Position numbers and translations under genes: made by a program. From NCBI GenBank assembly GCA_017631745.1, contig JAGBSR010000123.1, positions 1 to 5,058 on the forward strand: a stretch of DNA of 5,058 nucleotides, given 5' to 3'. Each line of letters begins with the position of its first letter. Positions within the stretch are counted from its first letter, which is position 1. Shown one piece after another: positions 1-5,058 of the stretch. The stretch is from Clostridia bacterium (GTDB lineage Bacteria > Bacillota > Clostridia > Oscillospirales > Acutalibacteraceae). Under the pieces are notes generated by a model. That model had not been told where the DNA came from. It searched no databases and was given only the letters and a program-made list of their open reading frames with translations.

Positions 1-1
1 C

Positions 2-124
2 AAGGCAGCCGGCGGTATTGCAAGCATCAAAGACGCAGAAGATATGCTCGCTCTCGGTGCAAGCCGACTGGGTACCAGCAGAATAGTTAAAATTGTAAAG
101 AATGAAGAAGGCTTCGGCTATTGA
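2..124 (+). CDS. deoC: Deoxyribose-phosphate aldolase, C-terminal 40 residues (5'-truncated by window edge)
   Basis: The reading frame is open from the left edge and encodes 40 residues starting KAAGGIASIKDAEDML and ending EEGFGY, then TGA at 122-124. This matches the end of class I DeoC, the cytoplasmic aldolase that cleaves 2-deoxyribose-5-phosphate to acetaldehyde and glyceraldehyde-3-phosphate. The first visible lysine (codon 2-4), in the K-x-x-GG motif, corresponds to the proton-relay lysine (Lys201 in the E. coli enzyme). The following ALGASRLGTS segment is the family's phosphate-binding end of the barrel. The C-terminal residue is tyrosine, as in many DeoC proteins, where the tail contributes to the active site. 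The Schiff-base lysine lies outside the window. The gene is followed after 15 bases by the deoD start, and the deoD ribosome binding site touches the deoC stop, so it is the upstream partner of the same operon. The identification rests on a short fragment, but the motif match and the context are strong. Confidence 0.93.
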   Translation, partial: KAAGGIASIKDAEDMLALGASRLGTSRIVKIVKNEEGFGY

Positions 125-130
125 GAAAGG
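124..130 (+). promoter_or_regulatory. Ribosome binding site of deoD (decides the start)
   Basis: AGAAAGG begins at the last base of the deoC stop codon and ends 9 bases before the ATG at 140. It directly abuts the ATG at 131, leaving no spacer for that codon. This makes 140 the functional start and suggests that deoD translation is linked to termination on deoC. Confidence 0.7.
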
Positions 131-139
131 ATGAATTTT

Positions 140-862
140 ATGTCAGTATCAACTCCGCATATCAATCTGCCTGAGGGTGTGAGCTTTGCCAAAACAGTAC
201 TTATGCCCGGCGATCCCTTAAGAGCTAAAATGATTGCAGAAACATTCCTTGAAAATCCTGAGCTCATAAACAATGTCAGAGGCATTCACGGCTACAACGG
301 CACCTATAAGGATTACAAGGTAAGTGTTATGGCAAGCGGTATGGGTATGCCCTCTATCGGTATTTACTCCTATGAGCTTTATAATTTCTTCGGCGTTGAA
401 AACATCATCCGTGTGGGCTCTGCAGGCGGTATCAGCCCCGATGTGAAGCTTCGTGATATTGTTGCAGGCATCGGTGCCAACACCAACTCAAGTTTCGCCT
501 CACAATACGGCGTTACAGGTACTATCGCACCCACCTGCTCATATGAACTTCTCACTGCCGCCAAGGACTCTGCCGAAGCTTCAGGTCTGTCTCTTAAAAT
601 AGGCAACCTCTTTTCAAGCGACACCTTCTATGACGATGACCCCGACTCACTCAGCAAATGGGGTAAGGTCGGCTCACTTGCAGTTGAAATGGAAGCCGCT
701 GCACTTTATATGACAGCTATGAAGGCAGGCAAGAGAGCTCTCGCTATATGCACTATATCAGATATTCCCGCCACAGGTGAGGGCTGCAGTGCAGAAGAAA
801 GACAGAACACCTTTACAGATATGATAAAGATAGCTCTTGAAACAGCAATCAGAATGGATTGA
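140..862 (+). CDS. deoD: Purine-nucleoside phosphorylase, DeoD (hexameric) type
   Basis: This 240-residue protein matches the usual DeoD length of about 235-240. It is a cytoplasmic enzyme that phosphorolyses purine (deoxy)ribonucleosides to free base plus (deoxy)ribose-1-phosphate; the DeoD family characteristically accepts adenosine as well as inosine and guanosine. From the ATG at 140, the E. coli-type residues are all present. They are the TPHIN motif with His7 (given by the neighbouring subunit), MPGDPLRA with phosphate-binding Arg28, NNVRG with Arg47, IIRVGS with Arg91 and Ser94, and LFSSDTFY with Phe163-Tyr164. They are followed by VEMEAA with Met184 and Glu185 for ribose, and the catalytic Asp208 (ISD) and Arg221 (EERQ). 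A longer frame opens at ATG 131, but that codon overlaps the Shine-Dalgarno and adds MNF before the conserved N-terminus, so 140 is preferred. Neighbours are deoC 15 bases upstream and deoB 4 bases downstream. DeoB acts on the sugar-1-phosphate made here. Confidence 0.96.
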   Translation: MSVSTPHINLPEGVSFAKTVLMPGDPLRAKMIAETFLENPELINNVRGIHGYNGTYKDYKVSVMASGMGMPSIGIYSYELYNFFGVENIIRVGSAGGISPDVKLRDIVAGIGANTNSSFASQYGVTGTIAPTCSYELLTAAKDSAEASGLSLKIGNLFSSDTFYDDDPDSLSKWGKVGSLAVEMEAAALYMTAMKAGKRALAICTISDIPATGEGCSAEERQNTFTDMIKIALETAIRMD

Positions 863-866
863 TTCA

Positions 867-2036
867 ATGATTAAACGAATATTTTTAATTGTCCTTGACT
901 CCTTCGGTATCGGTGAAATGCCCGACGCTCAAGCTTACGGTGATGAGGGCAGTAACACCCTGAGAGCCTGCTATAAGCAAAAAGAATTCAGTGTGCCCAA
1001 TATGGCAAGGCTCGGTCTTTTCAACATTGATGGTGCAGAGTGTGAAGAAAAGGCAAGCACCCCCATAGGTGCATACGGCAGAATGACAGAAATGTCTAAG
1101 GGTAAGGACACCTCAACGGGGCACTGGGAAATCTGCGGTATTGTGTCAGATAAGCCCTTCCCTACTTACCCCAACGGCTTCCCTGAAGATATAATCAGAG
1201 AGTTTGAAGAAAAAGTCGGCAGAAAAGTTATCTGCAACAAGCCTTATTCAGGCACTAAAGTTATCGAAGATTACGGCAGAGAGCATCTTGAAACAGGTGC
1301 ACTTATAGTTTACACCTCAGCAGACAGCGTCTTTCAGATTGCCGCTCACGAAGATATTATTCCAATAGAAAAGCTCTATGAATACTGCCGAATTGCAAGA
1401 GAAATCCTCAAGGGTGACCACGCTGTAGGCAGAGTTATTGCAAGACCCTTTGAGGGTGAATATCCCGATTTCAGACGCACTCCCAGACGCCACGACTATT
1501 CTCTTGTACCGCCTGAGGCAACTCTTTTAGATGAGCTTAGTGCAAAGGGCTTTGACATTATCCCTATCGGCAAGATATATGACATTTTTGCAGGCAAGGG
1601 ACTCAAAGAAGCTATCCCCACCCGAAACAATGCTCACGGTATGGAGCTGACAATGAAAGCTCTCGATGAAGATTTCACAGGGCTGTGTTTCACAAACTTG
1701 GTTGACTTCGATATGGTTTACGGTCACCGCAATGATGCTCAGGGGTACGCTAAGTCTCTGAGCGAATTTGATATATGGCTTGGCAGTTTCCTTGAGAAAA
1801 TGCAAAAGGATGACCTTCTGATGATTACTGCCGACCACGGCTGTGACCCTCTCACAGAAAGTACCGACCATTCAAGAGAATACACTCCCCTGCTCATTTA
1901 CGGCAGCGGTGTTAAGCCTATTAACCTCGGCACAAGAAAGAGCTTTGCTGACATCGGCAAGACCGTTGCTGATATTTTCGGCATTGACTCAAAAATAAAA
2001 GGCGAAAGCTTCAAAGATAAAATATCGGAGAAATAA
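867..2036 (+). CDS. deoB: Phosphopentomutase
   Basis: This 389-residue cytoplasmic enzyme converts (deoxy)ribose-1-phosphate to the 5-phosphate, linking the phosphorylases to DeoC and the pentose phosphate pathway. It belongs to the alkaline phosphatase superfamily with two Mn ions. Aligned by eye to the Bacillus cereus enzyme, every key residue is present. These are Asp11 in DSFGIGEMPDA, the phosphorylated Thr82 in GKDTSTGHWE, Asp282 and His287 in VDFDMVYGH, Asp323-His324 in TADHG, and His335 in TDHSREY. The inserted cap domain spans roughly residues 95-215 and includes NKPYSGT, YTSADSVFQIAAHE and RPFEGEYPDFRRTPRRHDY. The frame is open back to a TTG at 837 inside deoD, but the conserved N-terminus MIKRIFLIVLDS starts at ATG 867, so that is chosen. 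It starts 4 bases after the deoD stop with only a weak TGGA-like site upstream, which suggests translational coupling. Cdd follows after one base. Confidence 0.97.
   Translation: MIKRIFLIVLDSFGIGEMPDAQAYGDEGSNTLRACYKQKEFSVPNMARLGLFNIDGAECEEKASTPIGAYGRMTEMSKGKDTSTGHWEICGIVSDKPFPTYPNGFPEDIIREFEEKVGRKVICNKPYSGTKVIEDYGREHLETGALIVYTSADSVFQIAAHEDIIPIEKLYEYCRIAREILKGDHAVGRVIARPFEGEYPDFRRTPRRHDYSLVPPEATLLDELSAKGFDIIPIGKIYDIFAGKGLKEAIPTRNNAHGMELTMKALDEDFTGLCFTNLVDFDMVYGHRNDAQGYAKSLSEFDIWLGSFLEKMQKDDLLMITADHGCDPLTESTDHSREYTPLLIYGSGVKPINLGTRKSFADIGKTVADIFGIDSKIKGESFKDKISEK
2027..2030 (+). promoter_or_regulatory. Ribosome binding site of cdd
   Basis: GGAG lies within the last codons of deoB, 7 bases before the cdd ATG at 2038. 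Spacing and sequence are typical, and this fixes the cdd start one base after the deoB stop. Confidence 0.7.
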
Positions 2037-2037
2037 T

Positions 2038-2436
2038 ATGAATGAACTTGAACTTATAAAAATTGCAAAGCTTGCCGCTGAAAATGCCTATATCCCCTAC
2101 TCGGGCTTTACAGTCGGTGCGGCACTGCTGACAAAAGACGGCAAAATATATTCGGGCTGTAATATTGAAAACGCCTCATATTCCCCCACCAACTGCGCTG
2201 AGCGTACCGCTTTTTTCAAGGCTGTAAGTGAGGGTGAAAGAGACTTCACTGCCATTGCAATCGTCGGAGGAAAAGACAGAAACTTCACCGACTACTGCTC
2301 ACCCTGCGGAGTCTGCCGTCAGGTTATGGCTGAGTTTTGCAACAAGGATTTTAAAATAATTCTCGGCAGAAATGATGATTACAAGACTTTCACTCTCGGT
2401 GAATTGTTGCCCGAAAACTTCAGCTTAAAGGAGTAA
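2038..2436 (+). CDS. cdd: Cytidine deaminase (tetrameric type)
   Basis: This 132-residue cytoplasmic zinc enzyme hydrolytically deaminates cytidine and deoxycytidine to uridine and deoxyuridine, feeding the pyrimidine phosphorylase encoded next. The zinc ligands Cys53 (in TNCAER), Cys90 and Cys93 (in SPCGVCRQ) and the proton-shuttling Glu55 are all present. Arg56 follows Glu55, as in the Bacillus subtilis enzyme, where it balances the charge of three cysteine ligands. The substrate-binding CNIENASY segment carries Asn42 and Glu44, and YIPYSGFTVGAAL at 18-30 is the conserved N-terminal pocket. The length matches the short tetrameric class (about 130-136 residues) rather than the larger dimeric E. 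coli type. The ATG lies one base after the deoB stop, and the stop is 3 bases before the pdp start. No truncation or missing residue is seen. Confidence 0.97.
   Translation: MNELELIKIAKLAAENAYIPYSGFTVGAALLTKDGKIYSGCNIENASYSPTNCAERTAFFKAVSEGERDFTAIAIVGGKDRNFTDYCSPCGVCRQVMAEFCNKDFKIILGRNDDYKTFTLGELLPENFSLKE
2427..2433 (+). promoter_or_regulatory. Ribosome binding site of pdp
   Basis: AAAGGAG overlaps the final codons of cdd and ends 6 bases before the pdp ATG at 2440. It is one of the strongest Shine-Dalgarno sites in the operon and supports efficient translation of the last gene. Confidence 0.75.
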
Positions 2437-2439
2437 GAA

Positions 2440-3738
2440 ATGAGAATTTACGATATCATTGCAAAAAAACGAGACGGATTTGACCTGAGCGATGAAGAGA
2501 TTGCATTCTTTGTGTGTGAGCTGACAAAAGGCAACATCAAAGACTATCAGGCAACAGCACTTCTTATGGCAATTTACATCAGAGGTATGTCTGACAGAGA
2601 GATGATAACCCTTACAAAAGAAATGGCAATTTCAGGTGACACTCTCGATTTAAGCGAGCTCGGCATCACTGCTGACAAGCACTCAACTGGCGGTGTCGGT
2701 GACAAAACGACTCTTGTTGTCACTCCTATAGTTGCCAGCCTTGGCATTAATGTTGCAAAAATGTCAGGCAGAGGTCTCGGTCACACAGGCGGTACTGTTG
2801 ACAAGCTTGAGTCTATCGACGGCTTCAAGGTCAGTCTCACCCCCGAAGAATTTATCTCTCAGGTGAAAAAAGTCGGCATTGCAGTTGTGGGTCAGTCGGG
2901 TCAGCTCGCCCCTGCAGATAAGATAATCTACTCCCTTCGTGATGCTACTGCCACCGTCGGCAGTGTACCCCTGATAGCTTCGAGTATTATGTCAAAGAAG
3001 CTCGCGGCGGGCAGTAAGACAATAGTGCTTGATGTGAAATACGGCAGTGGTGCATTTATGAAAACCACCGAGGCTGCCGAAGACCTCAGCCGCAAAATGG
3101 TTGACATCGGCAAGGCGGCAGGCAGAAATATGGCGGCTGTTATCAGTGATATGGACACGCCTCTCGGCAGAAATATCGGCAATGCCCTTGAAATCAAAGA
3201 GGCTATCGACACCCTGAAAGGCAACGGTCCCGACGACCTGAAAGAGGTTTGTCTGACACTTGCGGCAAACATTATCGCTCTTTCTCTCGGTACCGACCAA
3301 GAGAGTGCCCGAAAGCAGGCTGAAGCTGCCCTTGAAAGCGGTAAGGCTTATGAGAAGTTCAGAGAGTTTATTTCAGCTCAGGGCGGTAACATTGAGGTTA
3401 TCGACAACACTGACCTTCTTCCGAAAGCTGAGATTGTTTATGATGTACTCGCCCCCAACAGCGGATATATAACAAATATGCAGGCGGAAACTATCGGCTC
3501 GGCAAGTGTGGTACTCGGTGCAGGCAGAGAGAAGAAAGACGATATCATCGACTATTCTGCAGGCATTGTTCTTTACAAGAAGACAGGCGACAAAATTGCA
3601 AAGGGCGAAAAAATTGCAGAGTTTCACCTAAACGACAAATGCAGACTGCCTCAGGCTGAAAAGATGTTTTTGTCGGCTGTGACCATAAGCGATAAAGCCC
3701 CCGAGAAGCAAAATCTGATTTATAAGGTTATAAGATAA
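2440..3738 (+). CDS. pdp: Pyrimidine-nucleoside phosphorylase (thymidine phosphorylase family)
   Basis: This 432-residue cytoplasmic enzyme phosphorolyses uridine, deoxyuridine and thymidine to base plus (deoxy)ribose-1-phosphate. Its length fits the Bacillus Pdp enzyme (433) better than E. coli DeoA (440). The N-terminal helical domain (about 1-65) starts MRIYDIIAKKRDG, very like Bacillus Pdp. The phosphate loop KHSTGGVGDKT is at 80-90, and the family signature SGRGLGHTGGTVDKLE is at 109-124. The base-contacting residues Arg167 (SLRDAT), Ser182 and Lys186 (SSIMSKK) are present. DVKYGSGAFMK at 198-208 is the phosphate and hinge region. The C-terminal third (about 330-432) is the usual small alpha/beta domain. 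Lys107 before MSGRG matches pyrimidine-nucleoside phosphorylases, whereas E. coli thymidine phosphorylase has Met there, so a broad uridine/thymidine specificity is inferred. An alternative label would be deoA. It is the last gene of the operon, and a hairpin terminator begins 2 bases after its stop. Confidence 0.95.
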   Translation: MRIYDIIAKKRDGFDLSDEEIAFFVCELTKGNIKDYQATALLMAIYIRGMSDREMITLTKEMAISGDTLDLSELGITADKHSTGGVGDKTTLVVTPIVASLGINVAKMSGRGLGHTGGTVDKLESIDGFKVSLTPEEFISQVKKVGIAVVGQSGQLAPADKIIYSLRDATATVGSVPLIASSIMSKKLAAGSKTIVLDVKYGSGAFMKTTEAAEDLSRKMVDIGKAAGRNMAAVISDMDTPLGRNIGNALEIKEAIDTLKGNGPDDLKEVCLTLAANIIALSLGTDQESARKQAEAALESGKAYEKFREFISAQGGNIEVIDNTDLLPKAEIVYDVLAPNSGYITNMQAETIGSASVVLGAGREKKDDIIDYSAGIVLYKKTGDKIAKGEKIAEFHLNDKCRLPQAEKMFLSAVTISDKAPEKQNLIYKVIR

Positions 3739-3739
3739 A

Positions 3740-3775
3740 AGCAAAGCACTCCGATTATTTCGGAGTGCTTTTGCT
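3740..3775. terminator. Rho-independent, probably bidirectional terminator between convergent operons
   Basis: A perfect 11-bp stem (AAAGCACTCCG at 3743-3753 with CGGAGTGCTTT at 3761-3771) closes a 7-base loop, ATTATTT. Outer AGC/GCT pairs at 3740-3742 and 3773-3775 extend it past one unpaired T. Read on the plus strand, the stem runs into TTTT after the GC-rich part and would end the pdp transcript. Read on the minus strand, the GC-rich stem is followed by TTTGCTTTTAT and would end the transcript of the membrane protein gene, whose stop is 26 bases from the hairpin. The 62-base gap between the two stop codons contains nothing else I can identify. Confidence 0.88.
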
Positions 3776-3800
3776 AATGAAAGGAATGGGGAGAGTTGGT

Positions 3801-4808
3801 TTATTTTTTATAAAGGTCAAGACCAATTTCCCAACCGTATTCTTCGGCATAAGCCTTGGCAGCCTTATCGTCTGCAAACTTTTCATCGATATTGAATTTC
3901 ATTACAAGGTTGGTACCCTCAATATTATCTCTGAATACGGGTAAGCCGTTTTCATCAAGATATACTTCATCATAAGTAATAATTCCACCTATATCCTGAT
4001 TACCGATAATCACAAGACCGAGGTCATAGCCTGCAAACATCATAGTATTTGTAACCTCTGTTACCATACACCATCTGTCTTCTTCAATATCGCCTATGCC
4101 GTAACCGCCACGAAGAGAGCCCTGTGTACTGGTGGGATTAAAGCCTGCAACTACAACCGACATATCAAACCAGATGTTTTTGTCTTCCTCTGTGAGATTT
4201 TTTCCGTCTGTTCTTCTAACCTCTGTAATGAGATAATATTCTTCTTCAACACACCACTGAAATTCAGCAGTACCGTCAAAAATTGAGCCGTTTATAACCT
4301 TATTGCATTTTCTCTGACCGCTGACAATTTTATCAATTTTAAATGTGTAGCCGTCCTTTTCAGTTGTGATGCCGATATCGTATGCATCATCATAATTTAA
4401 GAGTAATTCATCGGCACCCTCTGTATCTCGGGAGAGATTTGCAAAATAATCATCTGCCTTTGCAAAGGCTTCGTCAAATTCGGCAATCTCATCACTATAG
4501 GTGGCATTATTTGCAGCCTCCTGTATACTCTCACGCCATTCGGGGCTGAAAATTTTTAATACATTAGCAGCACCGACTGTACCAACAGTTAGCACAATCA
4601 CAAGCACTGCAGCTATCAGCGTAGCAACCTTTACACGAGGTCTCTTGTGTTTCTTGGCAGTGTCCGCCTTGCCGAGAAGAGTCTGCATATCTTTTTCAAA
4701 TTTCTTTGAATAGGGTCTGATTATCTGTCTTTCTTCGGGGAGTGAAGCAAGTTCCTGTCTTGCGGCTTCTTCGAGTGCCTTTTTAAGCATTGGATTTTCT
4801 TTTTTCAT
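3801..4808 (-). CDS. Single-pass membrane protein, putative anti-sigma factor or sensor of the adjacent ECF sigma factor
   Basis: I do not recognise a specific named family for this 335-residue protein. Residues 1-60 are hydrophilic and charged, ending in the basic stretch KKHKRPRVK (52-60). Residues 61-83 form one strongly hydrophobic segment (VATLIAAVLVIVLTVGTVGA onward). The basic flank predicts the N-terminus inside and about 250 residues outside the membrane. The outer domain is acidic, starts with a helical, alanine- and glutamate-rich stretch (about 90-125), then appears beta-rich, and has three cysteines (168, 186, 247). No zinc-binding His-x3-Cys-x2-Cys anti-sigma motif is present. 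The gene overlaps the end of the sigma factor gene by 26 bases, the usual layout of ECF sigma/anti-sigma pairs in Clostridia, so the N-terminal tail probably binds the sigma factor. ATG 4808 is chosen over ATG 4790 because of its near-perfect Shine-Dalgarno. The protein is well supported as a membrane protein; the anti-sigma role is inferred from context. Confidence 0.75.
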   Translation of the reverse strand: MKKENPMLKKALEEAARQELASLPEERQIIRPYSKKFEKDMQTLLGKADTAKKHKRPRVKVATLIAAVLVIVLTVGTVGAANVLKIFSPEWRESIQEAANNATYSDEIAEFDEAFAKADDYFANLSRDTEGADELLLNYDDAYDIGITTEKDGYTFKIDKIVSGQRKCNKVINGSIFDGTAEFQWCVEEEYYLITEVRRTDGKNLTEEDKNIWFDMSVVVAGFNPTSTQGSLRGGYGIGDIEEDRWCMVTEVTNTMMFAGYDLGLVIIGNQDIGGIITYDEVYLDENGLPVFRDNIEGTNLVMKFNIDEKFADDKAAKAYAEEYGWEIGLDLYKK

Positions 4809-5058
4809 CGGGATTTACCTCCTTTTTAATTGTGTCGATAAGTTTTCTCCTGCCTCTGTAAAGCTGCTGTTTGACGGTATTTTCTTTTGTTCCTTGCAAA
4901 GAAGCAATCTCCGAGAGGCTAAGGTCATTGAGATAATATAATGTCAGCACATCGCGATATCTCTCGTCGAGAGAAAGTATCGCTGTGATGATTTCGTTAT
5001 AGCTTTCCTTACGGCAGATTTCGTCAAGCAAGCTCTCGTCAGCCTTTGCTTCGGCTTC
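4783..5058 (-). CDS. ECF-type RNA polymerase sigma factor, C-terminal part with region 4 (5'-truncated by window edge)
   Basis: The frame is open to the right edge and gives 91 residues plus a TAA stop. A TTG at 5031 could be read as a start, but the frame continues unbroken through nine more codons (EAEAKADES), so this is a fragment and its start lies beyond the window. Residues 22-76 of the fragment form sigma region 4, the domain that contacts the -35 element. ILSLDERYRDVLTLYYLNDL is the conserved first half, and LSLSEIASLQGTKENTVKQQ followed by LYRGRRKL is the helix-turn-helix with its recognition helix. The tail NPDEKRKSNA is basic and probably disordered. Region 2, which binds the -10 element and core polymerase, is not visible. 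With the overlapping membrane protein gene it forms a probable signal-responsive sigma/anti-sigma unit. Such pairs often control their own promoter, which would be upstream, off the window. The stimulus and regulon cannot be inferred here. Confidence 0.92.
   Translation of the reverse strand, partial: EAEAKADESLLDEICRKESYNEIITAILSLDERYRDVLTLYYLNDLSLSEIASLQGTKENTVKQQLYRGRRKLIDTIKKEVNPDEKRKSNA
4817..4824 (-). promoter_or_regulatory. Ribosome binding site of the membrane protein, inside the sigma factor gene
   Basis: On the minus strand AAGGAGGT lies 8 bases before the ATG at 4808, an almost ideal Shine-Dalgarno. It also encodes part of the KKEV stretch near the C-terminus of the sigma factor, so both genes share this DNA and their translation is probably coupled. 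Confidence 0.85.

Noticed and set aside
379..624. Minus-strand open frame of 81 codons inside deoD
   Set aside because: It lies wholly opposite a clearly conserved gene, has no ribosome site and its translation resembles no protein; it is an antisense shadow.
1527..1871. Minus-strand open frame of 114 codons inside deoB
   Set aside because: Antisense to the metal-binding half of phosphopentomutase; no start signals or recognisable domain.
2928..3300. Two overlapping minus-strand open frames and one plus-frame neighbour inside pdp
   Set aside because: They overlap one another and the conserved pdp coding sequence, and look like products of its codon composition.
3592..3621. Short direct repeat AAAATTGCA in the pdp C-terminal region
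   Set aside because: It encodes the repeated KIA of KIAKGEKIAEF, part of the normal C-terminal domain of the family, and is not a DNA repeat element.
4501..4713. Plus-strand open frame of 70 codons with a hydrophobic stretch opposite the membrane protein
   Set aside because: The hydrophobic look arises from the complement of the transmembrane-coding segment; no ribosome site precedes it.
4783..5031. Reading the sigma region 4 frame as a complete 82-residue protein starting at TTG 5031
   Set aside because: The frame stays open through the window edge, no Shine-Dalgarno precedes the TTG, and an ECF sigma factor needs region 2 upstream.

Overview
The window looks like a piece of a low-to-moderate GC Firmicutes chromosome, probably class Clostridia. 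This is inferred from strong AGGAG-type Shine-Dalgarno sites, tight gene packing, Bacillus/Clostridium-type versions of the nucleoside enzymes, and a short ECF sigma factor gene overlapping a single-pass membrane protein gene. I cannot assign a genus from the sequence alone.

Region 1 (1-3738, plus strand) is a nucleoside catabolism and salvage (deo) operon. It contains the 3' end of deoC (deoxyribose-phosphate aldolase), deoD (hexameric-type purine nucleoside phosphorylase), deoB (phosphopentomutase), cdd (cytidine deaminase) and pdp (pyrimidine-nucleoside phosphorylase). Gaps between genes are only 1 to 15 bases, so they are almost certainly cotranscribed. Cdd turns (deoxy)cytidine into (deoxy)uridine. 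Pdp and DeoD phosphorolyse pyrimidine and purine nucleosides to free base plus (deoxy)ribose-1-phosphate. DeoB isomerises this to the 5-phosphate, and DeoC splits deoxyribose-5-phosphate into acetaldehyde and glyceraldehyde-3-phosphate. All visible catalytic residues are intact. The operon promoter and any regulator lie upstream of the window. For deoD and deoB, the internal ATGs at 140 and 867 are better starts than the longest possible reading frames.

Region 2 (3739-3800) is a short convergent intergenic region holding a strong hairpin with T-rich tracts readable in both directions, probably a shared bidirectional terminator.

Region 3 (3801-5058, minus strand) holds the 3' end of an ECF-type RNA polymerase sigma factor (region 4 only; the gene runs off the right edge) and, overlapping it by 26 bases, a 335-residue protein. 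That protein has a short cytoplasmic N-terminus, one membrane segment and a roughly 250-residue extracytoplasmic domain. By position and architecture it is probably the cognate anti-sigma factor or signal sensor. This is the least described part of the window. The rest is ordinary housekeeping metabolism, and I see no mobile element, CRISPR array, RNA gene or clearly novel system.
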